A DNA stretch of 64,000 bases from JACVRW01 sp963757815 (GTDB taxonomy: Bacteria > Actinomycetota > Thermoleophilia > Solirubrobacterales > Thermoleophilaceae): positions 15,694 to 79,693 of the forward strand of contig CAVWSN010000016.1 in assembly GCA_963757815.1 (NCBI GenBank). Reading direction: 5' to 3'. This document shows, one piece after another, positions 41,323 to 49,083 of the stretch. Positions within the stretch are counted from its first letter, which is position 1. Each line of letters starts with the position of its first letter. Both the position numbers and the translations under genes were made by a program. The notes beneath the pieces are model-generated. The model was not told where the DNA came from. It saw only the letters and a program-made list of their open reading frames with translations, and made no database searches.

Positions 41323-42438
41323 CTACGCGGGAGCGGGGTCGGGAGAGGGCGGGCCCACCGCGGGGGGCTCCGGCGGCGGCTCCTCGTCGGGCTCGTCCGG
41401 GCGCTTGATCGACATCGTGTGCAAGTCCACGTACTCGCGCACCAGGATCTGGATCGAGGCCGCGACCGGAATCGCCACGAGCGCTCCGAGCACCCCGAGC
41501 AGCGTGGCGCCGAAGAGCACGGCGACGATGGTGATGAACGGCTGCACGTGCACCGTGCGCTTCTGTATCTGCGGCTGGATCAGATGGTTCTCGAACTGCT
41601 GGTAGACGATCGCCCAGATCGCCCAGATGATCGTGACCGTGGGGAAGTCCTCGAAGACGGTCACGATCCCGATGAGGACCGCCGCGATGGTCGCGCCCAC
41701 GAGCGGGAGCAGCGAGAACAGGCCGGCGATGACGGCGAGCGGCGCGGCGAACGGCACGCCGAGGATGGAGAGCACGATGAACGTGAGTACGCCGGCAATC
41801 AGGGCAATCGTCAGGGCACCCGCCACGTAGCCCGCCACCGCCTGCGCCATGCGGTCGAGCGAGCGGCGAAGCCGCCGGCGCTCCTCTTCCGGGCGTGAGG
41901 CTATGAGCCCATCGACCCAGCCGCGTCCGCTCGAGAGCAGGAAGGCGGTCAGAACCAGGATCGTGATGAGCGCGAACAGCGAGTTGACGATGCCGAAGCC
42001 CACGTCGCGGAGAGTTCCGGCCGCGCCGCCGAGCCGATCCGGCAGCTTGCCCGCCTCCTCCTCCAGCTTGGAGGTGATGTCGTAGTCCTCATTGATCGAG
42101 CGGAGCTGCTCGTTGTCCCGGACGAATTGCGTGACGTCGCGCGCGTAGCGCGGCACGTCGTCCGCGAAGTTGTTCGCCTCGGTGATGAGCGGCGGGACGA
42201 TCAGCGCGATCAGCAGGATGGGCACGAGCAGCAGCCCGAGGTAGACGATCGTGATTGCGAACCCGCGCCGCATCCGCCCGGACAGATAGTTGACCGGGCC
42301 GGAGAGCGCGACCGCCAGGAACGCCGATACGAGGAGCCAGGTGATCGGCCTGCGGAGCAGGTAGAGCAGGTAGAGCACGATCGCCACGCAGACGACGATC
42401 AGCACGACGCGCACGACGCTTCGCGCGGTAGGCACCAC
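41323..42438 (-). CDS. AI-2E family transporter (PerM-like permease)
   Basis: 371 residues, about eight helices in the AI-2E/TqsA pattern: VVLIVVCVAIVLYLLYLLRR at the N-terminus, an amphipathic middle (DVPRYARDVTQFVRDNEQLR), VPFAAPLAVIAGLFSLLPLV and the conserved YQQFENHLIQPQIQKRTVHV. Family members export varied compounds; autoinducer transport is only one possibility. The acidic and proline-rich tail (PDEPDEEPPPEPPAVGPPSP) is dispensable-looking. Confidence 0.9.
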   Translation of the reverse strand: MVPTARSVVRVVLIVVCVAIVLYLLYLLRRPITWLLVSAFLAVALSGPVNYLSGRMRRGFAITIVYLGLLLVPILLIALIVPPLITEANNFADDVPRYARDVTQFVRDNEQLRSINEDYDITSKLEEEAGKLPDRLGGAAGTLRDVGFGIVNSLFALITILVLTAFLLSSGRGWVDGLIASRPEEERRRLRRSLDRMAQAVAGYVAGALTIALIAGVLTFIVLSILGVPFAAPLAVIAGLFSLLPLVGATIAAVLIGIVTVFEDFPTVTIIWAIWAIVYQQFENHLIQPQIQKRTVHVQPFITIVAVLFGATLLGVLGALVAIPVAASIQILVREYVDLHTMSIKRPDEPDEEPPPEPPAVGPPSPDPAPA

Positions 42439-42484
42439 GACCGGCTATTCGCGGCCACCGAGGGTGCTCCTACAGGTGCACGAT

Positions 42485-43354
42485 CTACTGCACGTAGTGG
42501 GCCGGCAGACCGCCCATGCCGAGCAGGCCCGGCCCCGTGTGGGCCGCGAGGACCGGCCCGATCTCGCTCACGATCGTCGGCGGGCGGCCGTAGACCTCGC
42601 TGCAGCTCTCGATCAGCTGCTCACAAGCGTCCGGTGCGTTGATGTGCTGGGCGCTCCAGGCGTCGGCGCCCGAGTCCTTGCGCTGGCGCGCGTAGTCGAC
42701 CATCCGCTCGAACGCGCGCCTGCTGGTGCGCACCCGCTCGACGGGCGTCATCTCGTTCTCCACGGTGAGGATGGGCTTGACCTTCAGGGTGGAGCCGATC
42801 CAGGCGCTGGCCGCGCCGATCCTGCCGCCGCGCCGGAGGAACTCGAGCGTGTCGATCACGAACCAAAGCTTGAGCTCGCTGCGCGCCTGTGCCACGTGCG
42901 CCGCCACCTCCTTCGCGCTCGCTCCGTCCCCGGCCGCCTTGGCCGCGGCGAGCACCATGAAGCCCAGGCCGCCCGCGGCGGTCGTGGAGTCGACCACCTC
43001 GATGCGCTCACCGCCCTTGCCGTCGCGCTCGAGCGCCTCCTTGGCCTGCCGCGCCGCCTCGGGCGTGCCGGAGAGCCCGCCCGAGATGTGGACCGAGACG
43101 ATCTCCCTGCCCTCGGCGAGGAGCGGCTCGAACACCGACGTGAAGTCGCCGACCGAGGGCTGTGAGGTGCTCGGCAGCTTCTCGGCCTGGCGCAACTCCT
43201 CGAAGAAGGCGTGGTAGTCGGTGATGTCCACCTCGCGCACCGTGCGGTCCGGGCCGAACACCACGTACAGCGGCACGATGTGGATGCCGTGGCGCTCGAT
43301 CAGCTCCGGCGGCAGGTAGGAGGTGCTGTCGGTGACCACCGCGACGTCTGCCAT
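42485..43354 (-). CDS. DegV-family fatty-acid-binding protein
   Basis: 289 residues. DegV landmarks: VVTDSTSYLPPELIERHGIH, TSQPSVGDFTSVFEPLLAEG, VSVHISGGLSGTPEAARQAK and RGGRIGAASAWIGSTLKVKP. DegV/FakB proteins hold a fatty acid, and in firmicutes they present it to the FakA kinase. No fakA-like gene is in the window. It is divergent from the epimerase gene across 44 bp. Confidence 0.93.
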   Translation of the reverse strand: MADVAVVTDSTSYLPPELIERHGIHIVPLYVVFGPDRTVREVDITDYHAFFEELRQAEKLPSTSQPSVGDFTSVFEPLLAEGREIVSVHISGGLSGTPEAARQAKEALERDGKGGERIEVVDSTTAAGGLGFMVLAAAKAAGDGASAKEVAAHVAQARSELKLWFVIDTLEFLRRGGRIGAASAWIGSTLKVKPILTVENEMTPVERVRTSRRAFERMVDYARQRKDSGADAWSAQHINAPDACEQLIESCSEVYGRPPTIVSEIGPVLAAHTGPGLLGMGGLPAHYVQ

Positions 43355-43398
43355 GCGCGCGGCAGCGTATCCGCTCCCGATCTACACTCGTCTCCGGC

Positions 43399-44481
43399 TT
43401 GGCCAAGGTCCTCGTCACCGGCGCGACCGGCTTCATCGGCTCACACGTCGCGCACCTCCTCGCCGAGCGTGGGGATGAGCTGCGCCTTGGGGTCGAGGAG
43501 GGCTCACCGGACGCCGCGATCGCGGACCTCGACTCTGAGCGGACGCGGCTCGAGGTGCGCGACCGGCGCTCCGTCCGCCGGGCGCTCGCCGGGGTCGGGC
43601 GGGTGTTCCACTGCGCGGGCGTGACGTCCGTGCGGCCGCAGGACTCCGAGCGCCTCTTCGACGTGAACGTGCGCGGCACCAAGCTCGTGATGCAGGAGTG
43701 CCTGCGGGCGGGGGTCGAGCGGGTCGTCTACACGTCGAGCGCGGCGGCGCTTGGGCCCGCGGACCACGGCAAGACGGCCGACGAGACGCAGCTCTTCACC
43801 GCCGGTCGGCTCGGCATCCCGTACGTCAACTCCGTGCACGAGGCCGAGGTCGAGGCGCTCCGGGTGGCGGCGCAGGGGCTTCCGCTCGTGTGCGTCAACC
43901 CGTCCGTCTGCTTCGGAGCAGGGGATCACCTGCTCAGCTCCACGCGACTCGTCCGCAGCTTCCTGCTCGGCCGCATCCCGGTCTACACGAGCGGGGCAAT
44001 CAACGTCGTGGACGTGCGCGACGCGGCGGCGGGCCACCTGCTCGCGGACGAGCTCGGCGCGGTGGGGGAGCGCTATCTGCTGGGCGGCCGCAACTTCACC
44101 TTCGACCGCCTGTTCGCCGATCTCGGCCGCATGTCCGGGATCGAGCCGCCGGTCAGGCTGCCGGCGGGCGCGGCCGCGAAGCTGGCAGCCCTGCTCGGGG
44201 CGGGCGGCCGCGCCTGGCCGCTCACGGAGGTCGAGGTCCGCGCCGCGGGGAACAGCTGGACGTATCGCTCGACCAAGGCGCGCCGGGAGCTCGGCTGGCG
44301 CGCGCGCCCGCACGAGGAGACACTCGAGGCGACCGTGGCCTGGCATCTGGAGCGCGAGCACGACCGCATCGCCCGCACACACCGCTCGCAGCAGATCCAA
44401 TACCGCGCGGCAGGGCTGGCGATCGGGGTGGCGGAGGAGGCGGTGGGCGTGCTGCGCCGGGCGACCTCGCTGGGCCGCTGA
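43399..44481 (+). CDS. HpnA-like NAD-dependent epimerase/dehydratase family protein
   Basis: 360 residues from TTG 43399, 10 bp after a TACACT box, so a short leader. NAD motif VLVTGATGFIGSHVAHLL; Ser-rich strand VVYTSSAAALG. The catalytic Tyr is in IPYVNSVHEAEVEAL, but the Lys expected four residues later is Val. The SDR Tyr-x3-Lys pair is therefore broken, which would weaken or change activity. The late part (SGAINVVDVRDAAAGHLLA) is the epimerase substrate domain. It resembles hopanoid-associated HpnA. The C-terminal 35 residues are helical. Confidence 0.85.
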   Translation: MAKVLVTGATGFIGSHVAHLLAERGDELRLGVEEGSPDAAIADLDSERTRLEVRDRRSVRRALAGVGRVFHCAGVTSVRPQDSERLFDVNVRGTKLVMQECLRAGVERVVYTSSAAALGPADHGKTADETQLFTAGRLGIPYVNSVHEAEVEALRVAAQGLPLVCVNPSVCFGAGDHLLSSTRLVRSFLLGRIPVYTSGAINVVDVRDAAAGHLLADELGAVGERYLLGGRNFTFDRLFADLGRMSGIEPPVRLPAGAAAKLAALLGAGGRAWPLTEVEVRAAGNSWTYRSTKARRELGWRARPHEETLEATVAWHLEREHDRIARTHRSQQIQYRAAGLAIGVAEEAVGVLRRATSLGR

Positions 44482-44518
44482 GCCCTGCGGGCGGGTCGAC
44501 TACGCTGCAGTACCTCGA

Positions 44519-44743
44519 ATGGCTCGATCGCAGCGAAAGCAGTCCAGCAAGCCCGCAGGTACTTCCCGGGGCTCGAAGGCTCTCACCAACGCCAGGCGTC
44601 TCTGGCCGTACATGCTGATGGCGTGGCAGCGCTGGCAGGCGCTGCCGCCCGAGCAGAAGGAGCGCTACACCCGCCAGGCGCGCGAGTACGCGGCACGCGG
44701 CAGGAAGGCGCTCGACAAACAGCGCAAGAAGCGCAAGCGCTGA
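44519..44743 (+). CDS. Small basic hypothetical protein
   Basis: 74 residues, strongly basic: MARSQRKQSSKPAGTSRGSK, then an aromatic helix (RRLWPYMLMAWQRWQALPPE) and a Lys/Arg tail (GRKALDKQRKKRKR). Such Lys/Arg-rich small proteins are frequent in these actinobacteria; nucleic-acid binding is possible but unproven. TACGCT lies 17 bp upstream. Its stop is 2 bp from the end of the convergent ArsR gene. Confidence 0.7.
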   Translation: MARSQRKQSSKPAGTSRGSKALTNARRLWPYMLMAWQRWQALPPEQKERYTRQAREYAARGRKALDKQRKKRKR

Positions 44744-44744
44744 C

Positions 44745-45713
44745 TCATCCCGCGGCGCTCACGAGCTCGTCGGCGAGCGGGCTGCGCGCGTAGAGCACGC
44801 TGCGGCCGTGGCGGTTCGAGCTCACGAGCCCGGCCGCCCGCAGGGCGGAGAGGTGCTGTGAGACGCCGCCGGGCGAGATCTCGAGACGGTGGGCCACATC
44901 GCCGGTGGTGCGCGGCGCGTCGAGGGAGAGCAGCACCGCCGCCCGACCCCGGCCGAGGACCTTCGCGAGCGCGTCGCTCGGGGCCGGCTGGCCGCTCTCC
45001 CAGAGCAGCGCCACACCGCGCGCCCTGTACATCACGGTCGGCTGCCAGTGGGGCGTAGTCATGGCCGCGGGGCGCGCGGGGAAGGCGGTGGGCACGAGCA
45101 GCAGACCCCGTCCCTCGAGGTCTACCGTCGTGGTCCACGCGATCTCGACCTCGAGCCCATCGTCGCGCCAGTGGATGTCCGGGTCGAGATCCGCGAAGAG
45201 TGCAGTCGGGCCACCCTCGGTGAGGCGCCGCGAGCGGTAGAGCAGATCGGCCTCGAGCAGGGCGCGGACACGCGGCCAGTGGGGCTCCAGGGCCGCTTCC
45301 CAATAGGCGGCGAGCGAGTCCGCGAGGCGCTCGACGGCGCGCCGGGGACGGCGTAGGAAGGGCTCGCCGAGTTCCGGCGCGAGCCCGTCCTCGATCCGCC
45401 ACTCGACCTCCTTGCGCACGCGCGCGGCGGGCGTGGAGCGAACCGCCTCGAGCTCGTCCTCGAAGCTCGCGAGCGGGGTGTCCGGCGGCGGGGTGAGGAA
45501 GTCGGGGATGTAGCCGACCATCGGCACGAGGCCGAGCAGCGGCAGCAGGTCGAGACCGCGAACGCGCTCGCGTGTCGCGCGCACCCAGGGCAGGTGCATC
45601 GTCGCGGCGGCCGGATCGCGGAGCGCCCTCAGGGAGATCACGAGCTCCCACATCGGCGAGATCGCGAAGCGCAGCCGCGCCAGGTCGGCCAGCTCGAATT
45701 CGTAGCGGACCAT
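44745..45713 (-). CDS. ArsR-type helix-turn-helix regulator with DUF5937-like N-terminal domain
   Basis: 322 residues. The N-terminal 230 form a DUF5937-like domain (MVRYEFELADLARLRFAISP, then LPLLGLVPMVGYIPDFLTPP). The C-terminal ArsR winged helix is TTGDVAHRLEISPGGVSQHL and AAGLVSSNRHGRSVLYARS. No metal-binding Cys pair is seen, so another effector is likely. The start codon lies inside an inverted repeat and has no Shine-Dalgarno sequence, suggesting a leaderless, autoregulated transcript. Confidence 0.88.
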   Translation of the reverse strand: MVRYEFELADLARLRFAISPMWELVISLRALRDPAAATMHLPWVRATRERVRGLDLLPLLGLVPMVGYIPDFLTPPPDTPLASFEDELEAVRSTPAARVRKEVEWRIEDGLAPELGEPFLRRPRRAVERLADSLAAYWEAALEPHWPRVRALLEADLLYRSRRLTEGGPTALFADLDPDIHWRDDGLEVEIAWTTTVDLEGRGLLLVPTAFPARPAAMTTPHWQPTVMYRARGVALLWESGQPAPSDALAKVLGRGRAAVLLSLDAPRTTGDVAHRLEISPGGVSQHLSALRAAGLVSSNRHGRSVLYARSPLADELVSAAG

Positions 45714-45729
45714 TTAGCAGAGGCTAAAT
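45712..45729. promoter_or_regulatory. Inverted repeat on the ArsR gene start
   Basis: ATTTAGC-AGAG-GCTAAAT is a perfect 7-bp dyad. It overlaps the start codon (complement of 45711-45713) of the ArsR-type gene and is AT-rich against a GC-rich background, as for an operator or core promoter. Self-repression by the gene product is likely. I see no firm gene in the 223 bp that follow (45730-45952). Confidence 0.6.
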
Positions 45730-45952
45730 CAATTCTTTGCCGGGGAGCCCGGCGCAAGACTCGCGGACATGCACACGAGCGCCCTCACAATCCCCGTCGT
45801 GGAAGCCCGGCAGGCGGAGCTCCGCGCCCAAGCCGCGCGCTACAGGAGCGCCCGTCGCAACCGCCGTGAGGCGGCGTCGACCGGGGTCGCGCCGGCGACC
45901 CAGGGCTGCACGCAGCTGCCGCGGCCACGCGCGGCTGAGCGGTTCCGAGGGG

Positions 45953-46348
45953 TTAGTTCAAGCGGTTCTCGAGTCCGAGCGGCGCCTGGCGCGGCTCGGG
46001 CTCGGGCTCCGGCACGTCGGCCTGGGCCGGCTGCTCCACCCCGAGGAGCTGGGCCAGCTCGCCGGACTCGAACATCTCGACGACGATGTCGGAGCCGCCC
46101 ACCAGCTCGCCGTCGACGAAGAGCTGCGGGATCGTCGGCCAGCCCGAGAGCGCGGAAAGCTCCTCGCGGATGCGCGGGTCAGGAAGGATGTCGAGCGCGG
46201 CGTACTGGACGCCGAGCTCGTTGAGGGCGCCGGAGGCGCGCATCGAGAAGCCGCAGGCCGGCTGCTGAGGCGTGCCCTTCATGAAGAGCATCACCCTGTT
46301 CTCCTCGATGGCGTTCTCGATGAAGGTGCGGATCTCGTCGTTCGTCAT
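45953..46348 (-). CDS. grxD: Monothiol glutaredoxin (Grx4/GrxD family)
   Basis: 131 residues. The monothiol active site Cys32-Gly-Phe-Ser is in GTPQQPACGFSMRASGAL, with the glutathione/cluster-binding blocks SGWPTIPQLFVDGELVGGSD and DIVVEMFESGELAQLLG. Monothiol Grx proteins carry a [2Fe-2S] cluster and pair with BolA in iron-sulfur trafficking. The start overlaps the bolA-like stop (ATGA). The last 25 residues (PEPEPEPRQAPLG) are a non-conserved tail. Confidence 0.93.
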   Translation of the reverse strand: MTNDEIRTFIENAIEENRVMLFMKGTPQQPACGFSMRASGALNELGVQYAALDILPDPRIREELSALSGWPTIPQLFVDGELVGGSDIVVEMFESGELAQLLGVEQPAQADVPEPEPEPRQAPLGLENRLN

Positions 46349-46584
46349 CTTCCGTCTCCAGGGGTCTGGGTCTTGATGGAGAGCGCGTGGATGGGGCCGC
46401 CCACCTCGTCTCCGAACACGTCGTAGATCAGCTTGTGCTGCTGGATGCGCGAGAGCCCCACGAAGCGGTCCGAGATCACCTCGGCGCGGAAGTGGTCTCC
46501 GCCGCCTGTGAGATCGTGGACCATCACCTGGGCGCCGGGGAAAGCCTCCTCGATGCGCCCCTTCAGCTCGGCTGCCGTAGGCAT
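46345..46584 (-). CDS. bolA: BolA-family protein
   Basis: 79 residues: LKGRIEEAFPGAQVMVHDLT, GGGDHFRAEVISDRFVG and QHKLIYDVFGDEVGGPIHAL form the BolA fold with the conserved late His that shares a cluster with monothiol glutaredoxin. It overlaps the Grx gene and is divergent from the A-type carrier gene, making a compact iron-sulfur unit. Confidence 0.94.
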   Translation of the reverse strand: MPTAAELKGRIEEAFPGAQVMVHDLTGGGDHFRAEVISDRFVGLSRIQQHKLIYDVFGDEVGGPIHALSIKTQTPGDGR

Positions 46585-46628
46585 CGCCCTCCAGGGTATC
46601 GACGGCGACGCCGATACAATCGAGGCCG
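46585..46628. promoter_or_regulatory. 44-bp divergent promoter of bolA-grx and erpA
   Basis: The whole control region of two divergent Fe-S transcription units is 44 bp. On the plus strand TACAAT (46613-46618) lies 11 bp before the A-type carrier ATG, which fits a -10 box with almost no leader. On the minus strand GGAG lies before the bolA start. The inner inverted repeat GTATCG and CGATAC (46599-46604 and 46611-46616, approximate) could be a regulator site. Confidence 0.45.
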
Positions 46629-46982
46629 ATGGTCACGCTCACCGACATCGCTGCGGAGAAGGTCACCCAGTTCATGCAGGGGCAGAGCGCCGAGGGCGAC
46701 GTCGGCCTCAGGGTCGGCGTGCGCGGCGGCGGCTGCTCCGGCTTCCAGTACGCGCTGGCGCTCGACGAGCGCCACGACGACGATCACGTCTTCGACGCCT
46801 CGGGCATCCGCGTGCTGGTCGACCCGGCGAGCCTGCGCTACGTCGACGGCTCCACGGTCGACTTCACGGAGAGCTTCCAGGGCTCGGGTTTCGAGGTGTC
46901 GAACCCGAACGTCGTCGCATCCTGCGGCTGCGGATCGTCGTTCCGCGTGGCGGACGAAGAGCCCTCCTGCGGCACGGTCTGA
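46629..46982 (+). CDS. erpA: A-type iron-sulfur carrier (ErpA/HesB family)
   Basis: 117 residues. The three cluster-ligand Cys residues are present: Cys36 in RGGGCSGFQYAL, and Cys99 and Cys101 in VVASCGCGSSF. The start MVTLTDIAAEKVTQFMQ is typical. ErpA-type carriers pass [4Fe-4S] or [2Fe-2S] clusters to client enzymes. It is divergent from bolA-grx, a sensible functional neighbour. Confidence 0.95.
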   Translation: MVTLTDIAAEKVTQFMQGQSAEGDVGLRVGVRGGGCSGFQYALALDERHDDDHVFDASGIRVLVDPASLRYVDGSTVDFTESFQGSGFEVSNPNVVASCGCGSSFRVADEEPSCGTV

Positions 46983-46992
46983 GCGCTCTCAC

Positions 46993-47655
46993 TCAGGCCG
47001 GCGTGTTGTCTAGCGAGCTCCACAGGTAGAGGCAGGCCAGCGTCCGGTAGGGGCGCCAGGGGCGCGCGATCTTCTCGAGCCGCTTCGCGTCCGGCAGCTT
47101 GCGTAGCCGGTACTCGACCTGCACCGCCCGCCTGATGCCCTGGTCGCCGACGGGCAGCACGTCCGGGCGGCGGAGGTGGAACATCAGGAACATGTCGGCC
47201 GTCCACTGGCCGAGGCCCTTGATGTCGGTGAGCTGGGCGGTCACCTCCTCGTCCGGCAGCTCGGGCAGGTGCTCGAGGTCGAGCCGGCCCTCCTCCACGT
47301 GCCCCGCGAGGTCGCGCAGGTAGGCGATCTTGGGGCGCGATAGGCCGGCTGAGCGGATGAGCTCCGGGTCGATCTCGAGAAGCTGCCTCGGCGTGGGCGC
47401 ATGGCCGCCGAACAGCTCGAGCATCCGCCCGTAGATCGTTGCGGCGGCCTTCGTTGACAGCTGCTGCCCGACGATCGAGCGCAGCAGCGCGCCGTAGGCG
47501 TCGCCCGTGCGCTCCTCCTTCAGCTCGCGCCGCACGAGCGCGCCGTGCTCCTCGATCAGCCGAGCCATCACGGGATCGCCGTCGCGGAGCGTGGACAGCG
47601 CCTTCCGGGTGGCCGCGAGCGGCCTGGTGCGCGAGCCGGCGCTTGGACGAGGCAA
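46993..47655 (-). CDS. AlkA-like DNA-3-methyladenine glycosylase (HhH-GPD)
   Basis: 220 residues from TTG 47655. HhH-GPD blocks: ALLRSIVGQQLSTKAAATIY, then the hairpin LTDIKGLGQWTADMFLMFHL, and the catalytic Asp in RPDVLPVGDQGIRRAV. No C-terminal Fe-S Cys cluster is seen, so it belongs with alkylation-repair AlkA-type enzymes and not with MutY/Nth. It removes alkylated bases. It is 4 bp from the end of the upstream kinase gene. The N-terminal AlkA domain is missing, as in the short form. Confidence 0.9.
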   Translation of the reverse strand: MPRPSAGSRTRPLAATRKALSTLRDGDPVMARLIEEHGALVRRELKEERTGDAYGALLRSIVGQQLSTKAAATIYGRMLELFGGHAPTPRQLLEIDPELIRSAGLSRPKIAYLRDLAGHVEEGRLDLEHLPELPDEEVTAQLTDIKGLGQWTADMFLMFHLRRPDVLPVGDQGIRRAVQVEYRLRKLPDAKRLEKIARPWRPYRTLACLYLWSSLDNTPA

Positions 47656-47659
47656 GGGC

Positions 47660-49044
47660 CTACGCCGCCGCCCGCTCGTGGAACGGATGCTCGAGAGCGC
47701 CGAGCTCGGTCGACGGCGGGTCGCCGAACAGCCACTCGCGTGCGATCAGGTGCCAGTTCGCGGTGGCGCCCAGCTGGCCGAGCACCCCGAGCGTCGAGCG
47801 CCTCCATGCGCCTGGCCAGCATCGCCTGGGGCGGCATCGTCTCTCGCTTCATCAGCTCCCAGTGGCGCGAGCGCGGGTCCCCGAAGTCGATCAGCACCCG
47901 GCTGACGAGCGCGCGGTCGATCGTGACCTCGCGGTCTTCGATGTACCACGCGGTCACGTCGTGGAAGTGCTCGAACACGGCCTCAGGCGTCACCTGGTCG
48001 TCGTCGGGGGCGAAGAAGCCCATGCTCGCGAGGCGGCGATGCAGTTCCTCGGGATCGCCGTCCATGGCGGCTCGAACGGCGCCGATCTCGGCGTCGAGGT
48101 CCTCGCGGGCCACGCGCTTGGTCATGCCGAAGTCGATGAACGCGACGCGCCCGTCATCCATCAGCCGGTAGTTGCCGGGGTGGGGGTCGCCCGAGAAGTG
48201 GCCGTTGCGGTAGAGCGATCCGAAGAAGAAGCGGAAGACGATCTCGCCGAAGCGGTCGCGCGTCGGCTCGTCGAGCTCCTTCACCTCCTCGAAGCCGATC
48301 CCGCGAACGAACTCGGTCACCAGCACGTGCTCGGTGCAGAGCTCGGTCACGACGCCCGGGATGTAGATGAACGGGTGGTTGCGCCACGTGCGGGCGAAGG
48401 CGCGGTGCTGCTGCGCCTCGTGCTCGTAGTCGAGCTCGTCGGTCAGCCGCTCGCGGATCTCGGCGGTCATCGCCTTGGCATCCATGCCGGGCGCGATCCG
48501 CTTGGCCACGCGCATGATCAGCCCCAGGTTCTGGAGGTCCGCCCTGCACCGCGTTCCCGACGCCCGGGTACTGCACCTTGACCGCCACGTCGCGCCCGTC
48601 GAGCAGGCGGGCTCGGTAGACCTGGCCGATCGAGGCGGCGGCCACGGCGTCCTCCTCGAAGTCCGAGAAGACGTCGCCGAGCCGCTCGCCGAGGTCGTTC
48701 TCCACCAGCTTGCGCATCTTGTCGAACGGCACTCGTGGCGCCGCGTCGCGCAGCTCCGCCAGCTTCGCCTGGATCCGCTCCTGGAACTCGGGCGGAAAGG
48801 CGCCCGTGTCGATGAAGGAGGCCACCTGGCCGACCTTCATCGCCGCGCCCTTCATCTGGCCGAGGACGTCGAAGATCTGCTCGGCCGCCTCGATCTGGCG
48901 CCGCTCCGCGGCGCCGCGCCGGCCCTCCTGGCCGCGGGCGAGGTTCGCGGCCTTGGTGGCGTAGCCGCGGGCGGTCTGCTCGCCCGCGAGGCGACCGACC
49001 TTCGCCGCCCTGCGCACCCTGCCGGTCGGGAGGTCCTTGGCCAT
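47660..49044 (-). CDS. ABC1/UbiB (AarF)-family atypical kinase, two frame breaks
   Basis: N-terminal frame: QMKGAAMKVGQVASFIDTGA (the KxGQ motif of the ADCK family), DAVAAASIGQVYRARLLDGR and DVAVKVQYPGV. The frame breaks near 48537, resumes as RVAKRIAPGMDAKAMTAEIR, and goes through GHFSGDPHPGNYRLMDDG and VAFIDFGMTKRVAREDLDAE (catalytic Asp and metal Asp). It breaks again near 47795 and ends GQLGATANWHLIAREWLFGD to the TAG at 47660-47662. Repaired length is about 460 residues. UbiB-type proteins are ATPases linked to quinone or lipid metabolism. Start ATG 49044. Confidence 0.88.
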
Positions 49045-49083
49045 TGCCCCAGGGTACGCATAGTTTTTGGCCCGCAAGGATCG

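Noticed and set aside
45769..46224. Plus-strand open frame starting MHTSALTIPVVEARQAELRA after the ArsR dyad
   Set aside because: The first 35 codons look plausible as a small protein, but the frame has no stop before it runs antisense through the glutaredoxin gene. Kept only as a possibility.
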